64,000 nt of DNA from Gadus chalcogrammus (GCF_026213295.1 NC_079417.1:6032298-6096297), one strand, 5' to 3'. Positions 13,063-25,603 are shown, counted from the first letter of the stretch. The notes: generated by a model from the letters alone, not told the origin. A program made the numbers and translations.

Positions 13063-13877
13063 AGAATTGCAGTTTATATTGTAAGTGGGTGGAATGGTAA
13101 ATAAAGTCATTGTGGTTTGACGTCCCCCTGAGGTCATAGGTCACCAAATAGTTTGACTGTCCCCAGAAAGATGTCATGAGTCTATGTAGCAAGTTTGGCT
13201 ATGATATGTTAAAGAGTTGCTGAGAACAGGCTTACTTCCTGTTAGGCGGCTTTGTTAGTCAAGTATGATTGGCTGCCACGGCCAAACGGTTTGGAATTAG
13301 AAAAAGCTGTTTGGCAAGTTTGTTCAAATTGGTCTGAAGATCAAATATGGCAAGTTTCATGATGATTGGAATTAATCTACCAGTATCACACTGTCTCGGT
13401 AATCGGTAATAACGACAGCTGGTGGAATGAACTAGAGCATTATGCGAGTATGCGTCAATGTTTACCAAATGGAAACATGACCCTACCTAGTGGTACGGGC
13501 GCATCATCACCTGCCCGACAGAACAAATGACACAATTGCATAGGGGTATTCTGAACAATATCCCTAACAGAGACACAATGTTAACAAGCTTCCGGTCATG
13601 AGGTGGTTCATGAAACATCTAATCCAGTAAGAAATGCAGTTTATATTGTAAGTGGGCGGAATGGTAAATAAAGTCATTGTTGTTTGACGTCCCCCTGAGG
13701 TCAAAGGTCACCATATTGTTTGGTTGTCCCCAGAATGATGTCATGAGTCTATGTAGCAAGTTTGGCTATGATATGTTAAAGAGTTGCTGAGAACAGGCTT
13801 ACTTCCTGTTAGGCGGCTTTGCCGTCAAGTTTGATTGGCTGTCACGGCCAAACGGTTTGGAATTTGAAAAAGCTGTG
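13063..13877 (+). repeat. Direct repeat pair of about 245 bp
   Basis: The block from gcagtttatattgtaagtggg to caaacggtttggaatt occurs at 13063-13312 and again at 13630-13877 with few differences. The space between holds decayed minisatellite units. It includes gacgtccccctgaggtca and agttgctgagaacaggc. No coding capacity is seen. Confidence 0.8.
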
Positions 13878-13929
13878 CTGTGGCACGTTTTCTCCCACTG
13901 CTCATGTTAGTTACCTTCACTTGTGGGAA

Positions 13930-14240
13930 AAAGTAACGCTGCTGCTCTCCTTCATCTTCTTCTTCTTGTTTAGGATGTTTTTCACATTGCACATAAACAC
14001 AGACCTGCTAGCTTATTATGTGATTAAGCAACACAAGAATGACACATAACCACAAACGTATCAACGCTTGGGCTGTGGTGTCTGACGCTGTTCACTCCCA
14101 TTAGGAATGTGTCTTCAAAAAAAATCATCAACATCGTCTAGGATTTTTAATAGCTATATCGTACCACATGATAACACGGAATTTAAATTGTGGAGTAGTC
14201 CTCTATGTAGAGTCTGTGTTACCACTGCCGTTAAAATTAG
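13930..14240 (-). repeat. Inverted segmental copy of 140-900 without the LTR
   Basis: The complement matches the ataacccacaaac, gttgatacg, tgacgctgttcactcccatta and taccactgccgtt segments of copy A. It ends exactly where a hAT terminal sequence begins at 14241. It also lacks the 419-bp LTR present in copy A, which supports the LTR call. Confidence 0.65.
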
Positions 14241-14530
14241 GGATGCACCGAAAATGTTCGGCCGAAAATGACCCAAAAGCGCATTATTTTTGTTTTTTCG
14301 GCCGAAATACCTTTATCACCGAAACAACACGGCCGAAACAAAAATTAGTGATGACGCAAACAATAAGCGCGGCCAGCACACGCTCGTCTGGATAAGCGCC
14401 AATATGTCTGCGGTGTGGACGTTTTTCAATGTTTCTGAGAAAGACCCACGTATAGCGATTTGCGAAAATTGCAATGACTTGATTTTAATGAAGTTAGTAC
14501 ACAGTCATAGCCATAAATGCAATGGTACTA
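14241..14530 (+). mobile_element. hAT transposon 5' end with BED zinc-finger fragment
   Basis: The end TAGGGATGCACCGAAA is followed by ggccgaaa-type subterminal repeats. A frame starting near 14404 then reads MSAVWTFFNVSEKD and CENC. This is the start of a BED zinc finger (aromatic residues followed by Cys-x2-Cys), as in hAT transposases. The frame leaves the family after about 40 residues, so the element is truncated. Confidence 0.6.
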
Positions 14531-14699
14531 GGGTTGTATTATCGACTATAAACGGTATAAACTTTGAAACTAGGTCAACCGCCATCTTCTCCGTCAACTC
14601 TCCTCTCACACTAGGTGACAGCGTACATACTAATTTTATTTACTCTGTTGCATACACCCCCCTTAAATCCTGCTAAATTGGGGACATACCGGTAAAACA

Positions 14700-16056
14700 C
14701 TCACCAAAATAAAGAGGAAGAGAGAGAAAAATACCTCTTAGGCCACAAAACCGAAGAAGAGGAGAGAAAAAAAATAAAGATTATATGGGCAAATCTTTAT
14801 TATATGGGCAAGTCACTTAAACCAAACATCTCTAGCTGCCGATTAAGGAATCCTCAAACTAAGGAGTACTTAAAGAATGGGATGCCGCCATACCCAATAC
14901 CAAAAGTAGACTCCTGAGATGCCTGTTATACCTCAAATATTGCCTAACTGTGTCTCACTGTGTCTACAGACTGACAACACCGACATCTAGTAACTACATG
15001 TTGAATCTCAAAACAAACTTTTAACTAAATAAATTAAAGAGTGTCAAGGACTTGCTCATTCATTTCGCAAATTAGCCTCTCTGGAGGGTTGACAGCCCTG
15101 CCTCGTCTGGTTCGAGCTACTGTGTCCTCAAAACCCAGAGGTTGAGTGCCTACTGTAAGTGCATCCGTGGTTACCTCTTCATGTGCAATGTCTACGGGAT
15201 GGAGCTCAGCACTGTGTTGGCCATTGATAATAGAGGGAACACCACTGTCCTCCATCCTCCGATCACTGCCGATGACACTAGCTGAGTCAAATGGCTCAGA
15301 CACCAAATCAGACACATCATGGGCTTCAGAGAGGCCAGTCTGCCGATCCTCCAACTGAGAATCATCAGGGCTGGACAGCACCCAGTGTACATTCCGGTCA
15401 ACGCTGCCATCAATCTCACCTGGGAGGTTGACTTTGGGAACCATCTCCTCACTGACATCCAAGCCAACTGCAGGGTTGACTTCAAGCACCACCTCGCCAC
15501 TGTGATCTACTTCTCTGAAGGGCTGACTTGAGGAACCACCTCACCACTAACACTGGTGTGGGTTTCTACTCCATCGCAAATCGGTAAGAAGTTCACAGGA
15601 AGCAGTAGATTTCGGTGGACTACCTTCAGTTTGTCAGAGTTGACGTCTTTGACCTCTGTTCGCAACGAGCACTCTGTCACCAATAGTTAGAGGTGACCCC
15701 TTGACGAGGGACCCTACCGAACATCAGGTTGAAAGGTGCAAAACCTGTCGTCTCGTGCTCTGTGCATTGTAACAGAAGGTGAGTAGCTGTAACATCTGGG
15801 GCCACTTGGCTTTGGACTTAGTAGGCAATGTTCTGATCATGGATCCAAGGGTCCTGTTGAACCTTTCAACCACGCCATTTCCCATGGGGTTATATGGTGT
15901 TGTTTGCGACTTTTCGACACCTGAAAGGATGAACAGCTCCTGATTCAACTTGCTTTCAAAATTCGCTCCCTGAACAGAATGAACCCTCTTGGAGAAGCCG
16001 TATATGATTAAGGAATCAGTCGTCTGTTCATGCCTTGATATTTTCTCACTTTGCAC
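14700..16056 (-). mobile_element. Ty3/Gypsy retrotransposon pol fragment (integrase and C-terminal region)
   Basis: On the minus strand the segment 16056-15724 encodes the end of an integrase core. It includes GVEKSQTTPYNPMGNGVVER, whose Glu is the third acidic catalytic residue, then an FNRTLGSMIRTLP-type helix. A FAPFNLMFGR motif follows near 15715-15745 in a shifted frame, so the reading frame is broken there. A further acidic frame (15492-15034) is the likely C-terminal part and ends in a stop. The first integrase residues, reverse transcriptase, protease and gag are absent. A (TG)n array sits at the upstream break (16089). It is a dead, 5'-truncated copy. Confidence 0.75.
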
Positions 16057-16083
16057 AGTAAGCCATCATGGATATGGGTTTGT

Positions 16084-16457
<374 letters not shown>

Positions 16458-16544
16458 TTGTTGCAAGAGATAGCATGAGATTTTAAATAAACCTTTTCTG
16501 AAGCATTGAGAATCGAGCTGCCACAACACATATCACACCAATGT

Positions 16545-16820
16545 CACCATATATAACAATACATCACGGTGTATTACTTACAAAGATGGACAGAAGTTAC
16601 CGTGTGATACAAAGCCATGTTTTAAGCGCCCAATGTGATTTACACGTTTATAAATAAGATTTTAGTAAAGCCACCAGAGCTCCTGCTGTCCCCATGTGTC
16701 CCACCAGAGGTCGCGTTGGTTGCACGCACCACTGTATCGTGGATTGCTGTCATTCTGCGTTATTGAGGAGTCTTCTTTCCTTGTTATATAAATTCCACCT
16801 CCAGATGCGTTCTGTATTTT
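16545..16820 (+). repeat. Direct repeat, first copy (pair at 17584-17855)
   Basis: About 275 bp from tataacaatacatcac to gatgcgttctgtattttt recur at 17584-17855 with few differences. The region contains gccaccagagctcctgctgtccccatgtgtcccaccagagg. It is non-coding. The pair brackets the broken glipr2-like unit at 16.86-17.55 kb. Confidence 0.85.
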
Positions 16821-16854
16821 TATTAATTAATTAATTAATTAACATAATAAATTA

Positions 16855-17175
16855 ATCATGTCGTTATCTCGAGAATACAACGTGAAAAAATGTATTATAG
16901 GACCATGGCAGCTCTCTGCCATGGTCCGAGGGCGGCCGATAGCTTTCCCCTTTGAGAAAAGCCCTGTTTGCTGTGATTGGTCAGCTGGCCCACTCTGTTG
17001 TTCAGAATCAATCTCCCTCTCCCTCTCTTCAATCTCCCCCAAAGCAGGTGTCAACATTTCTTTATATTTCCTTATTACTTACAAGATATGTGAGAAATTG
17101 AGAAGCTTGTCTGACAAAGATGTCACGGCCAATCCTCATGTTAAGGGTATTTTATATAAAATGTTAAATATATGT

Positions 17176-17219
<44 letters not shown>

Positions 17220-17474
17220 CATATAGAGAATAAAAATACAAACTACAATTATTTATGCAGCATTCTTTATTGCAAGTAAACTGTTTCATTTTTAATCGTC
17301 AGGGCCCACAATATGATCCCAATACAGGTCTTTAATGTCAGGGTTCTATAGCATGATCCCAATTCAGGTCTTTAATGTCTGGGTTCTACAGCATGGTTCT
17401 AATACAGGCGTTTTTCTCCTTGTGGGGTTTACAGCAGTGTGCAGTTTTTTTTTCCTCCATTGCTGTCTGTTTGG

Positions 17475-17475
<1 letters not shown>
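16855..17475 (-). pseudogene. Broken glipr2-like unit: MITE end, 3' flank and last-exon remnant
   Basis: The stretch matches 3160-3740 downstream of copy 1: the right MITE end (ataggaccatggcag), gtgattggtcagctggcccac, caatctcccccaaagcag and then the tgggttctacagcatggttctaatacaggcg block. At about 17420-17475 the last exon is recognisable on the minus strand (acagcaatggaggaaa then ctgcacactgctgtaa) but a (TG)n array replaces the rest of the gene. Only the 3' end remains, so it is a pseudogene fragment. Confidence 0.7.

Positions 17476-17476
<1 letters not shown>

Positions 17477-17550
<74 letters not shown>
17477..17550 (+). repeat. (TG)n microsatellite
   Basis: A pure TG array interrupts the remnant last exon of the broken glipr2-like unit. 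Its second direct-repeat neighbour starts at 17584. Confidence 0.95.
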
Positions 17551-17554
<4 letters not shown>

Positions 17555-17855
17555 GCGTGGGCGTGCGTGTGTCTGTCCACATATATAACAATACATCACA
17601 GGGTTTTACTGACAAAAGATGGACAGAAGTTACCGTGTGTAACAAAGCCATGTTTTAAGCGCCCAATGTGATTTACACGTTTATAAATAACATTTTAATA
17701 AAGCCACCAGAGCTCCTGCTGTCCCCATGTGTCCCACCAGAGGCCGCGCTGGTTGCACGCACCACTGTATCGTGGATTGCTGTCATTCTGCGTTATTGAG
17801 GAGTCGTCTTTCCTTGTTATTTAAATTCCGCCTTTTGATGCGTTCTGTATTTTTT

Positions 17856-18545
17856 AGGTGTGTTCTCCCATATCCCTAGGTTTTCAATGGGCTACAGATT
17901 ATACTAGCGTTGTAGTTTTGATCTGCCTCGTGATGTGTGTTGAATATTCTTGGGGGCGCTGAACTGCGTCCCGAACGAGCATATTTGCTGACAACTTTCT
18001 CTCCTCATGTTTGCATGGAATGATGTACAAATACGTAGCCTACGCGCTATTGCCAGGACGACAATGGAGGATATGGAGGTCAAGTTGTGGTGAGTGCAAA
18101 TGCGCAGATTCACCCAGGTAGCCCGACTCAAGTGTTTGCTTCAGATTGGCTATTGCCAATGACAATTCAGTTATCTAATACTGTATTTTAAACCAATTCA
18201 TTCGTGTGTAATGTGAAATCTAAAGATGTTCCTTTGCATTTCATGTTTACAAATGACCTGATGTATCAAATCACTACGTTTGTATTTGTGTGATGTGACA
18301 GTATGGAGTTGTGTAGCCTACTTTTCATTATAAAGACCTCTTCATTTCACCACTATAATGTCATCAACTTGACTGTATATTCTAAATATTCATAGTCATG
18401 TGCTGTTTTATGAACCAATAAACAATTCTCAAACTTAAACAGTTCAGTCGTCTGGATTAGGCCTACTTTAAAATACAATCTGGGAGTTCCTCTTGGTGAT
18501 CGCTAGCTGACTTGTTAAACCACATTCTTTGCAATGTTGTTTCTC
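17856..18545. other. Non-coding stretch, possible first exon of a lost mobile gene
   Basis: No gene is supportable. A short plus-strand reading ATGGAGGATATGGAGG at 18064 runs into a good donor consensus (TTGTG|GTGAGTG), which looks like a transposon or retrogene first exon, but nothing follows it. The rest (18130-18545) is AT-rich sequence without recognisable features. Confidence 0.3.
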
Positions 18546-18710
18546 TTAATGGTCACGCTCCAGCAGTTGTGGAAACAGGTTTTCTTCACTGGTGTCTTGA
18601 ATAAAGGGGGTCATAAAAGTTTTTTTTTGGTTGTTACTAATTGCATTTGGTGGCACTACTAGAATAGTCATGCCTTTGATGTTCAAAATCCCCTTGGAAG
18701 CCGAGAACGG

Positions 18711-19245
18711 CCATGGTCCTATCCTTCTTTTTTCACCTCGGTATCTCGAGAAAACAACGCAATTAATTTGTGAGCTCGAGAAAACAGCCAAGTTCATTTG
18801 TGATCTCGAGAAAACAACACAATTAATTTGTGATCTCGAGAAAACAGCCATGTTAATTTGTGATCTCGAGAAAACAACACAATTATTTTGTGATCTCAAG
18901 AAAACAACACAATTATTTTGTGATCTCGAGAAAACAATACAATTAATTCGTGATCACGGAAAACGAGTGAGAAACGTCTACCGCAACGCACCCTCAGTGC
19001 CCGTCTGCTTGACTTCATTCAGGCAATTTCTTTTGAACAAACGCATTTTTTGGTCATGAATAATGATGTCACGAATAATCAATCAGCTGATAAGGAAATT
19101 TGATCAGGGATTGACGCAGGGGGGGGGGGTTGCACAGTGTCTCCTAATTTGGGATAATTTCAAGATTAGTCCGCAGAAAGAATTTGTCTTTATCGACTAG
19201 ACGGAGATACAATGATCTGTCAAGCAAAAGGGGGCGTAGACGTTT
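18711..19245. mobile_element. Partial copy of the CTCGAG-repeat MITE
   Basis: The left end ccatggtcctatccttc is followed by about seven tgatctcgagaaaacaacac units (18735-18955) and the same interior as 2880-3090 (gagaaacgtctaccg, gatcagggattgacgcag). The right end is missing because T-rich sequence and a hAT-type end (about 19285 onward) replace it. The flank 18587-18710 matches 2403-2536, so element and flank were copied together. Confidence 0.65.
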
Positions 19246-19284
19246 CTCTTTTTTTTTTTTTTTTTCCTGTGATCACTAATAACT

Positions 19285-20340
19285 GTTGTTTTCGGTGGTG
19301 GACTGGGACAAAAATTCAGCCCTGGGATTTTCTGTCCAGACCAGCCCACTACATTATCAGCACAAAGGGTGGGACGAGATGAACGGGAAGAACCCTGCAT
19401 GTAGGCTACTTGATTAAAACAATTTAATCAAGTACATTACATTCGAATAATAGTACAGCACTGCAAATAGCAGTTGTTGCTTTTTTTGTTTTTGTTTTTC
19501 AAGTTTGTGTCTCTTGTGCTGCTGACAAGAAAGGTGTGAAAGCCGAACAGGAAGTGACCAGACCTCCTGTGGTCGCTGCATCTCCAACCCCTCTACATAT
19601 CTACAAAACCCTTGTTAAATATCACATTTGATCCAACGCTAAATTCTCTCTTGCAGTTTTTAGTCTGTGACTGTGAAAATCATTTGGTGTAAGCCCAGCA
19701 TTAGTTAAAACCAGACTCGGACAATAATAACAAAATATCCTGCAAATAATCTAAGTAGAAACATGTTCCAGACAGTAGCAGCATTAGAGCTGATACTCAT
19801 TTGTTTTAATGGTGAATCAGTCATTATGAAACCATAAATAGAGAATTGAATTATTTTTATCCGTAGCTGCGAGAAAAAGTCTAAGACATGAATTACAGGT
19901 CTGAACAGATATGCATTCTCATATTGGACATTATACTTTTTCACACAGCTATGGATAAAAAAACAAAAAAAAACAATTATCTATTTATGGTTATATTTAG
20001 GGCAATATATATATTGCCCTACTTCCTCGTCCGCAGCCAGCCAGCTACACTCCTCACCAAATTCATGACCTACAAGAAACAGCAAACAGAACTTGTACTC
20101 AGTATCTGTGTACTGAGTGACAAATATGTAGCCATGTAGCCTTTTTGTGATGTAGTGACACTTAGTGAACAAATCTATCTGTCATGAAGGATGACTTAAG
20201 TCTCAAAAGAGCCCTATGGTCTACCTGCATAGCTGTTAATTGAACTTAAAAGATATGCAGATGTTTAAAATTAAAATCCTCAATATGTAAATCTTCAACC
20301 AGGAAATAATCATAATCAAACCTTTGTTTCAATCTGAGAC
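19285..20340. other. Insertion between duplicated flanks; hAT-like left end, otherwise unassigned
   Basis: The segment begins with ggtggtggactgggacaaaaattcagccctggga, which resembles the hAT end at 7272. It separates the MITE copy at 18.7-19.2 kb from the glipr2-like flank at 20340, which are adjacent in the copy 1 unit. Short open frames in it show no domain. Confidence 0.35.
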
Positions 20341-20604
20341 AAAACAAGTTACGCGTGTTCCTGCAATCTCCCCCAAAGCAGATGTAAACATTTCTTTATA
20401 TTTCCTTATTTCTTACAAGATTTGATTTGATGTGTGAAACTTCTGTATATTAACGCATAGAGAATAAAAGTGCAAACTACAATTATTTATGTAGCATTCT
20501 TTATTGCACGGAAACGGTTTCATTTTTAATTATCAGGGTTCTACAGCCAGGTCCCAACACAGGTCTTTAATGTCTGGGTTCTACAGCATGTTTCTAATAC
20601 AGGC

Positions 20605-20719
20605 GTTTTTCTCCTTGCGGGGGTTTACAGCAGTGTGCAGTCGTTTTTCTCCTTGCGGGGGTTTACAGCAGTGTGCAGTCGTTTTTCTCCTTGCGGGGGT
20701 TTACAGCAGTGTGCAGTCG
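20605..20719 (+). repeat. Three tandem copies of a 38-bp unit containing the CaaX codons and stop
   Basis: The unit tttttctccttgcgggggtt plus tacagcagtgtgcagtcg occurs three times in a row. On the minus strand each unit holds codons for Cys-Thr-Leu-Leu and TAA. Only the most upstream (highest coordinate) is used as the coding end of copy 2; the others fall in its 3' untranslated region. Copy 1 has one unit. Confidence 0.85.
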
Positions 20720-21868
20720 TTTTTTCCTCCATGGCTGTCTGTTCCGCTGGAGCCTCCCCCACCAGCTGAAAATTGCACATCCTTTACACTGGAAAGTAAC
20801 AGTTAAAACAACAGTGAGCCGTGTTTGCAGACCCACCAATGCAAAGAGAACTGAAACTATGCAGCATGCAAATAGCGCACAGATCGTCATCAGTATATTT
20901 AACGCCTGTTCAGTTAGCAGTGCTCGTCTACAGAGTTAGCAGTTAGGAATAGAGGGTTAGTGTGTTAGTGTGTGTGTGTTTGTGTGTTACCTTGTGGAAG
21001 TACGTTTCTTTCAAAGTATGCAGGGACGTTCATGTTACCAGCAGGTCTGTATTGAGCCACCACAAACACCCTCTTGCCGTCTGTAGCCAGACCCACGCCC
21101 ACCTCCGTAGTCTCCTTCCACACCACCTGGGTGAAGTGGCCTGGGAGGGGGAACCAACAGGTTAGGGGTGAACATGGGTCACTTTGACGTGAGCCAGGGG
21201 TTTGAATCCCTGCCACGATTTCTGCAATACCATGCTACCCTGATACCACAGATAATTGACCATGTGGTGCTGGTGTATTTGTTGTCCTTACAGTGAAGCA
21301 TCAGGGATTACCTGTGTTGCCTTTGAACCCAGGGCTGTTGTATTCATAATCCTTCACCTCGCCGTACCAGCTTTCAACAGCCTCCTTCCCTGAAGCAGAG
21401 AAACAACTAAATGTGGACCCCAGTGTCTGAAGAGAATTCAGTCTTTTAGAACAACCCAGAGTGGATACACTAACCCTAACCCTACCTGTCAGGTTGATCG
21501 TTGCAGAGCTGGACATGCAATATATGTTCTCTCCATCGCTGGTACTGCTGTGTTCCATGTTCCCACTGTCCAGCAGGTGATTGGCCCAACTCTGGGCTGA
21601 CTCGTTGAGGTCTTTGCTCAGGGTCAGCGGGGGGCTCTGGTGCATCTGCCTGTAGGTGTTGTGCGTGGTGAGGAACTCCTTTTGAAAGCTTCCATCTACC
21701 AAGAAAAAATGAACATCTCTATTTGTGTTGCTGTGTGGCAGAGTCCATTCTAATCAGGTTCAAAGGCAGGTCACCTATGGTCAATCCCCCTGCCCCAACA
21801 CAACTTGGAAAGGGCAAGGAAATGCTTTCATAACACAAACATTTCCTATGTGTCTACTCACCTGCCAT
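20701..21868 (-). CDS. glipr2-like: GLIPR2/GAPR-1-like CAP-domain protein, copy 2, five coding exons
   Basis: Predicted exons on the minus strand are 21862-21868, 21486-21695, 21312-21389, 20991-21140 and 20701-20765. Lengths are 7, 210, 78, 150 and 65 nt with phase 1 throughout, identical to copy 1, and the frame is open for 169 residues. The CAP motifs are kept: THNTYRQ, H in [23 protein letters not shown] and FERNVLPQ. The last exon again gives a Gly/Ser tail, here ending GGKNDCTLL. Differences from copy 1 are mostly single residues, so the pair is a recent duplication. Position 2 is Ala. Introns are shorter than in copy 1 because intron 3 lacks the CA/GT arrays and intron 1 lacks the LINE. 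Expression and function are inferred from the intact frame and promoter. Confidence 0.83.
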
Positions 21869-22045
21869 TGTATCAGCTAAACTGGTGTGGCCAAGCAGCT
21901 GGAGGAAAAAAGTCTGCACCGAACACAAACACACAAAACCCTTTAACTATACTTCCAAATACTGAGGACAATATAACACAGGTATCTGACATATACCTGT
22001 GTTGAAGAGATTACATGCATATAAACCAGAGAGATAGTCACTCAC

Positions 22046-22165
22046 CTGTGTGGTAGTGGTGGACTGCAGGTGTGTTTGGGAGGTTTGGATATCTGCTCTC
22101 TGCCTCTCACAGCCCTTATACAGTCCAGCCTGGCCTCGCCCCCTACATCCTCTGTGTAGGAGGGG
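22046..22165 (-). promoter_or_regulatory. glipr2-like: Promoter and 5' untranslated exon of glipr2-like copy 2
   Basis: The TATA-like tataaggg (22113-22120 on the minus strand) and the donor CACACAG|GTGAGTG at 22046 match copy 1. The left arm of the upstream inverted repeat is present, but the right arm is cut by a (CA)n array from about 22172, so the palindrome of copy 1 is lost. The start site near 22085 is inferred. Confidence 0.55.
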
Positions 22166-22171
22166 TAGTGT

Positions 22172-22297
<126 letters not shown>

Positions 22298-22494
22298 AGT
22301 CACACACACAACCTTGCCTTGTAATTTTCTCAGGAGGCCCCTCCTTGTGTGGTTGGATGTTGCAAGACATTTATCAAAGGTCCCTTGCCTCTCCTCTCGC
22401 TGCCTCCTTTCCTCTCCCTCTTCCCCTCTCCTGTTCTATCTTCTTTTCCTCTCCTCTCCCCTCTTTCTTTCCCCACCCTCTCGTCAGGAGTTGG

Positions 22495-22510
22495 GGGGGG
22501 GGGGGGGGGT
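22495..22510 (+). repeat. Poly-G run
   Basis: An unbroken G tract follows the duplicated pyrimidine-rich block and precedes sequence absent from copy 1. Confidence 0.9.
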
Positions 22511-22699
22511 TGACGTTGACAATTAATTTATGTGTCATGTTTAATCTAAAGATTTTATTTTGCAATTCATGGTTATGAATGACCTGATGTATCAAATCGC
22601 CTACGTTTACACTGTTTGTAAACTGTTTGTAAGGATTTGGCTTGGGAATTCGAGCTATGTGAGTGGCTCGGGTTTTCGAGCGATCGTATTGGCTTGGGT

Positions 22700-24000
22700 T
22701 ACCACCAGCAGGTCTGTACTGAGCCACCACAAACACCCTCTTGCCATCTGTAGCCAGACCCACGCCCACCTCCGTAGTCTCCTTCCACACCACCTGGGTG
22801 AAGTGGCCTGGGAGGGGGAACCAACAGGTTAGGGTGGAACATGGCTCACCTTGTTGTGAGGCAAGGGTTTCTGTTTTGTCACGTGAGAGACATGAAATAG
22901 TTTGAATCCCTGCCACAATATCCTGATAATCGACAGATAATTTACCATGTGGTGCTGGTGGATTTGTCTCTATAAGAGAAACTATGCTGTATCAGGACAT
23001 GGCTAAGCAGTGAGATTTGACACAGCAGCTTTTAAGGCAGCTACAGGCTCAAAGGGCTTCAGAGGTCCCAATAACGTGACCTAACCCCCAAACCCTGAGC
23101 CCTATACAGGGCAAACTCTCCAAACCCACAAGGAACAATTTGTGAGAAGACTGGAACTCTTACTTCTAACTATAAACCAGAAATAATTCTATTAAATTCA
23201 ATTGTATTTCTATAGCCATTAATCACCATTATGGTCTCAGAGGGCTTAACAGGCCCAATATGTATGACACCCCCGTTTACCATAGCACCCACAAGGGCAA
23301 GAAAAAAAAAGAACTAGGAGGACTTGTAAAGCCTTTGTGGTGAAGAGGATTATCACGGTTGGCCGCTCCCCATTGTTCACTAAGCTGTCATTGAGATGTT
23401 GTCTAGTGATGTCATCTTGATCCACAGTTACTGAGAAATTGTAGAGAAATTCACCCGTCAAATTCCTATTAGATTGTGTTTCTTTGGCGCAATGCCTGTA
23501 AACACTCAAGTTATTAATGACAGGGATCTACTGCATGGTTCCCATTCAAGTGGTTTTACTGGCAAGGTTCACCTGTAAGTTTATCATTTAAACATTTGAA
23601 TGGCATGGTTCTACTGCATGGTTCTAACACAGGGCTTATAATGTCAGGGCTCTACGGCATGGTTAGGGAGTTTACAAGTTAGGAAACCTTGAGAAGGAAC
23701 ATGGCAGGATGGGCAATAGTTGCCAATGGATGGACATAGTGGCATTGACACGCAAACAAAGTCAGATGTTGTGATAGGGGAGTTGGTATCAGGAAGCAAT
23801 AGATGGTTTTGTCACATGGTGGTTCACAGGAACAGAAAGTACGAATCAGGTGAAACCACAGCATGATATTATCTTGCACTATCACAGAACACCACAGGCA
23901 CAAACAAACTAAAGGTTTCAACAATTAGTGCGGAGCAGCAGTGTTCAGCCGTGTCTGGTTGTCTTAACAGTGACCCATCTGGCAGTACCTGTGTTTCGCT
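22700..24000 (-). pseudogene. Broken glipr2-like copy 3 (exon 4 fragment and exon 3 edge)
   Basis: The minus strand from 22807 to about 22703 encodes [17 protein letters not shown] through QYRPAG. It then departs into unrelated sequence and lacks the FERNVLPQ end. Upstream, the former intron 3 matches copy 1 (4260-4500 against 22925-23165). The junction at about 23940-23990 keeps the gttcagccgtgtctggttgt intron phrase and only the first bases of exon 3 (acctgtgttt) before the CT-rich block. Exons 1, 2 and 5 are missing, so it cannot encode a CAP domain. Confidence 0.75.
23187..23275 (+). mobile_element. Fish interspersed-repeat tail fragment
   Basis: A stretch of ttctatagccattaatcacc and ctcagagggcttaacaggccc type resembles the 3' ends of common teleost LINE/SINE repeats. 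A similar phrase lies at 42888-42950. Ends are not definable. Confidence 0.35.
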
Positions 24001-24660
24001 ACCTTCTTTCTGCCTCTTCTATTCCGTACTCGTCTCCTGTCCTCTCCACCTCTGCTCTTCTCTCTTCTCTTCCTTTTTTCTTTCCTCCTTGTCTCCTTTC
24101 CATTCCCGCACTCATCTTCTGTCTTGTCATCCTCTCCTCTTCCCTTCTTCTCTCCTCTCCTCTACTCTCCCCTCATTTTCTCTCTCCTCTCCTCTCCTCT
24201 CCTCTCCTCTCCTCTCCTCTCCTCTCCTCTCCTCTCCTCTCCTCTCCTCTCCTCTCCTCTCCTCTCCTCTCCTCTCCTCCACTTTCCTCTCATCTCCACC
24301 TCTCTTATCTATTATATAAGTGTTCTGGGTAATGTTGGGCCATATTGCTTCTCCACACTCAAAAACTTGTTCCATTAGCAGACGCTTGGCGAACAGTAGC
24401 AGTTATTCTACCAATGAGCAACAAGATTCACAGCATGGATTTTAACGACAGTGGTTACACAGATGCTAGATAGAGGAGACTGCCCAAAGACATTGATTTC
24501 CGCAATACCATCTTGCTAGTCATTTTTATTTCCAAAGCCGGACGACGTTGATGGACTTTTCAAACTACGCATTCTTACTGTGTAGTTTGAATAGTGAGTA
24601 GCAGCGGCAGACAACACAGCCAAAGCACTAATTAGTTTCTTGTTGCGCGTCAGTCTTGTG
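24000..24660 (+). repeat. Segmental duplication flank, copy C, with (TCCTC)n
   Basis: 24000-24175 and 24290-24480 match copy B (10500-10880). The middle is an expanded pentanucleotide (TCCTC)n array (about 24176-24279, about 20 units) where copy B has only a few. From 24546 it carries the empty site of the LTR at 254-672. It marks the right edge of the duplicated region. Confidence 0.8.
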
Positions 24661-25601
24661 CTGCTTTTTTAACAAGGTAGCCAGACTCTGTGTAAACAGG
24701 CGCAAGGCGGGCTTCAACAGTACTTGGCGTTTATAAGCTTGTTGTTTCTGTGCGGGATTTGCGGTTATGGATACATGTCTGTGTTTGTGAACACAGGTTT
24801 ACCAACTAAACAGGCCTTGTGTCTTGCTTGACTGGTTGGCTGGATAAAAAAAAAAAAACTATTCAAACACGCACAGCCTCTGTCAATGCAGAAACATAGG
24901 CTAGACACACAGCCACTTTCCATGGAGACATAGAGGGGGTATTAGTAGCCGATTATACTTAGGCAGGCATTTCATATACATTGCGACTGCGTGACAACAT
25001 ATTCAAGATTTGCATGTAGTGCTCTGGCAGCAACCTGTTTGAACCTGTCTCTGGCTTTGTGCTGTGAATGTAACTAAGATCAGCATCCCCATCATCTATA
25101 GAGGATATAGGGAGTCCACTCTAATGGCAGTTATTATGTAGCATTAGATCTGGATGCCTGAGATGTCAGTTGTCACTCATACGCATTAGTCACACCATTG
25201 CTAACAATCAAATCTATATTAAGTGCAATAGTGTTTTTTACACTAATTAAGGCCAGCGGAAGAAGTTGAAACTGAAAAAGATATTTGTAATATTTTTCCC
25301 AGATACCGGGTCAATTTGATCCACAACATAACCGGAGGGTTAATTTGCAAAGAAGAAATCATGAGATGGAACGAAGAGTGAGGGATTTCTCCTTCCAGGG
25401 ACGGTGGCCTGGACATGTCATAATTGACATATATAGTAATGCAAACAAATATTAGTATATATATTTATAATACTAGTCCAACCTAACTATACTGATCTAC
25501 CCAAGCTAACGATGTTAATATAAGCTATTCTAACGAACAGAAAATTGTCGTAAATATAACTTTGGTCTGTCATTAGTTAGACTGTAACAAGCAATAAACT
25601 G

Positions 25602-25603
<2 letters not shown>

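Noticed and set aside
15034..15492. Host gene for the acidic 152-residue minus-strand frame
   Set aside because: It lies directly downstream of a Gypsy integrase fragment in the same orientation and is best read as the pol C-terminus of that dead element.
24176..24279. CRISPR-like array
   Set aside because: A pure pentanucleotide (TCCTC)n tandem repeat without spacers in a vertebrate genome.
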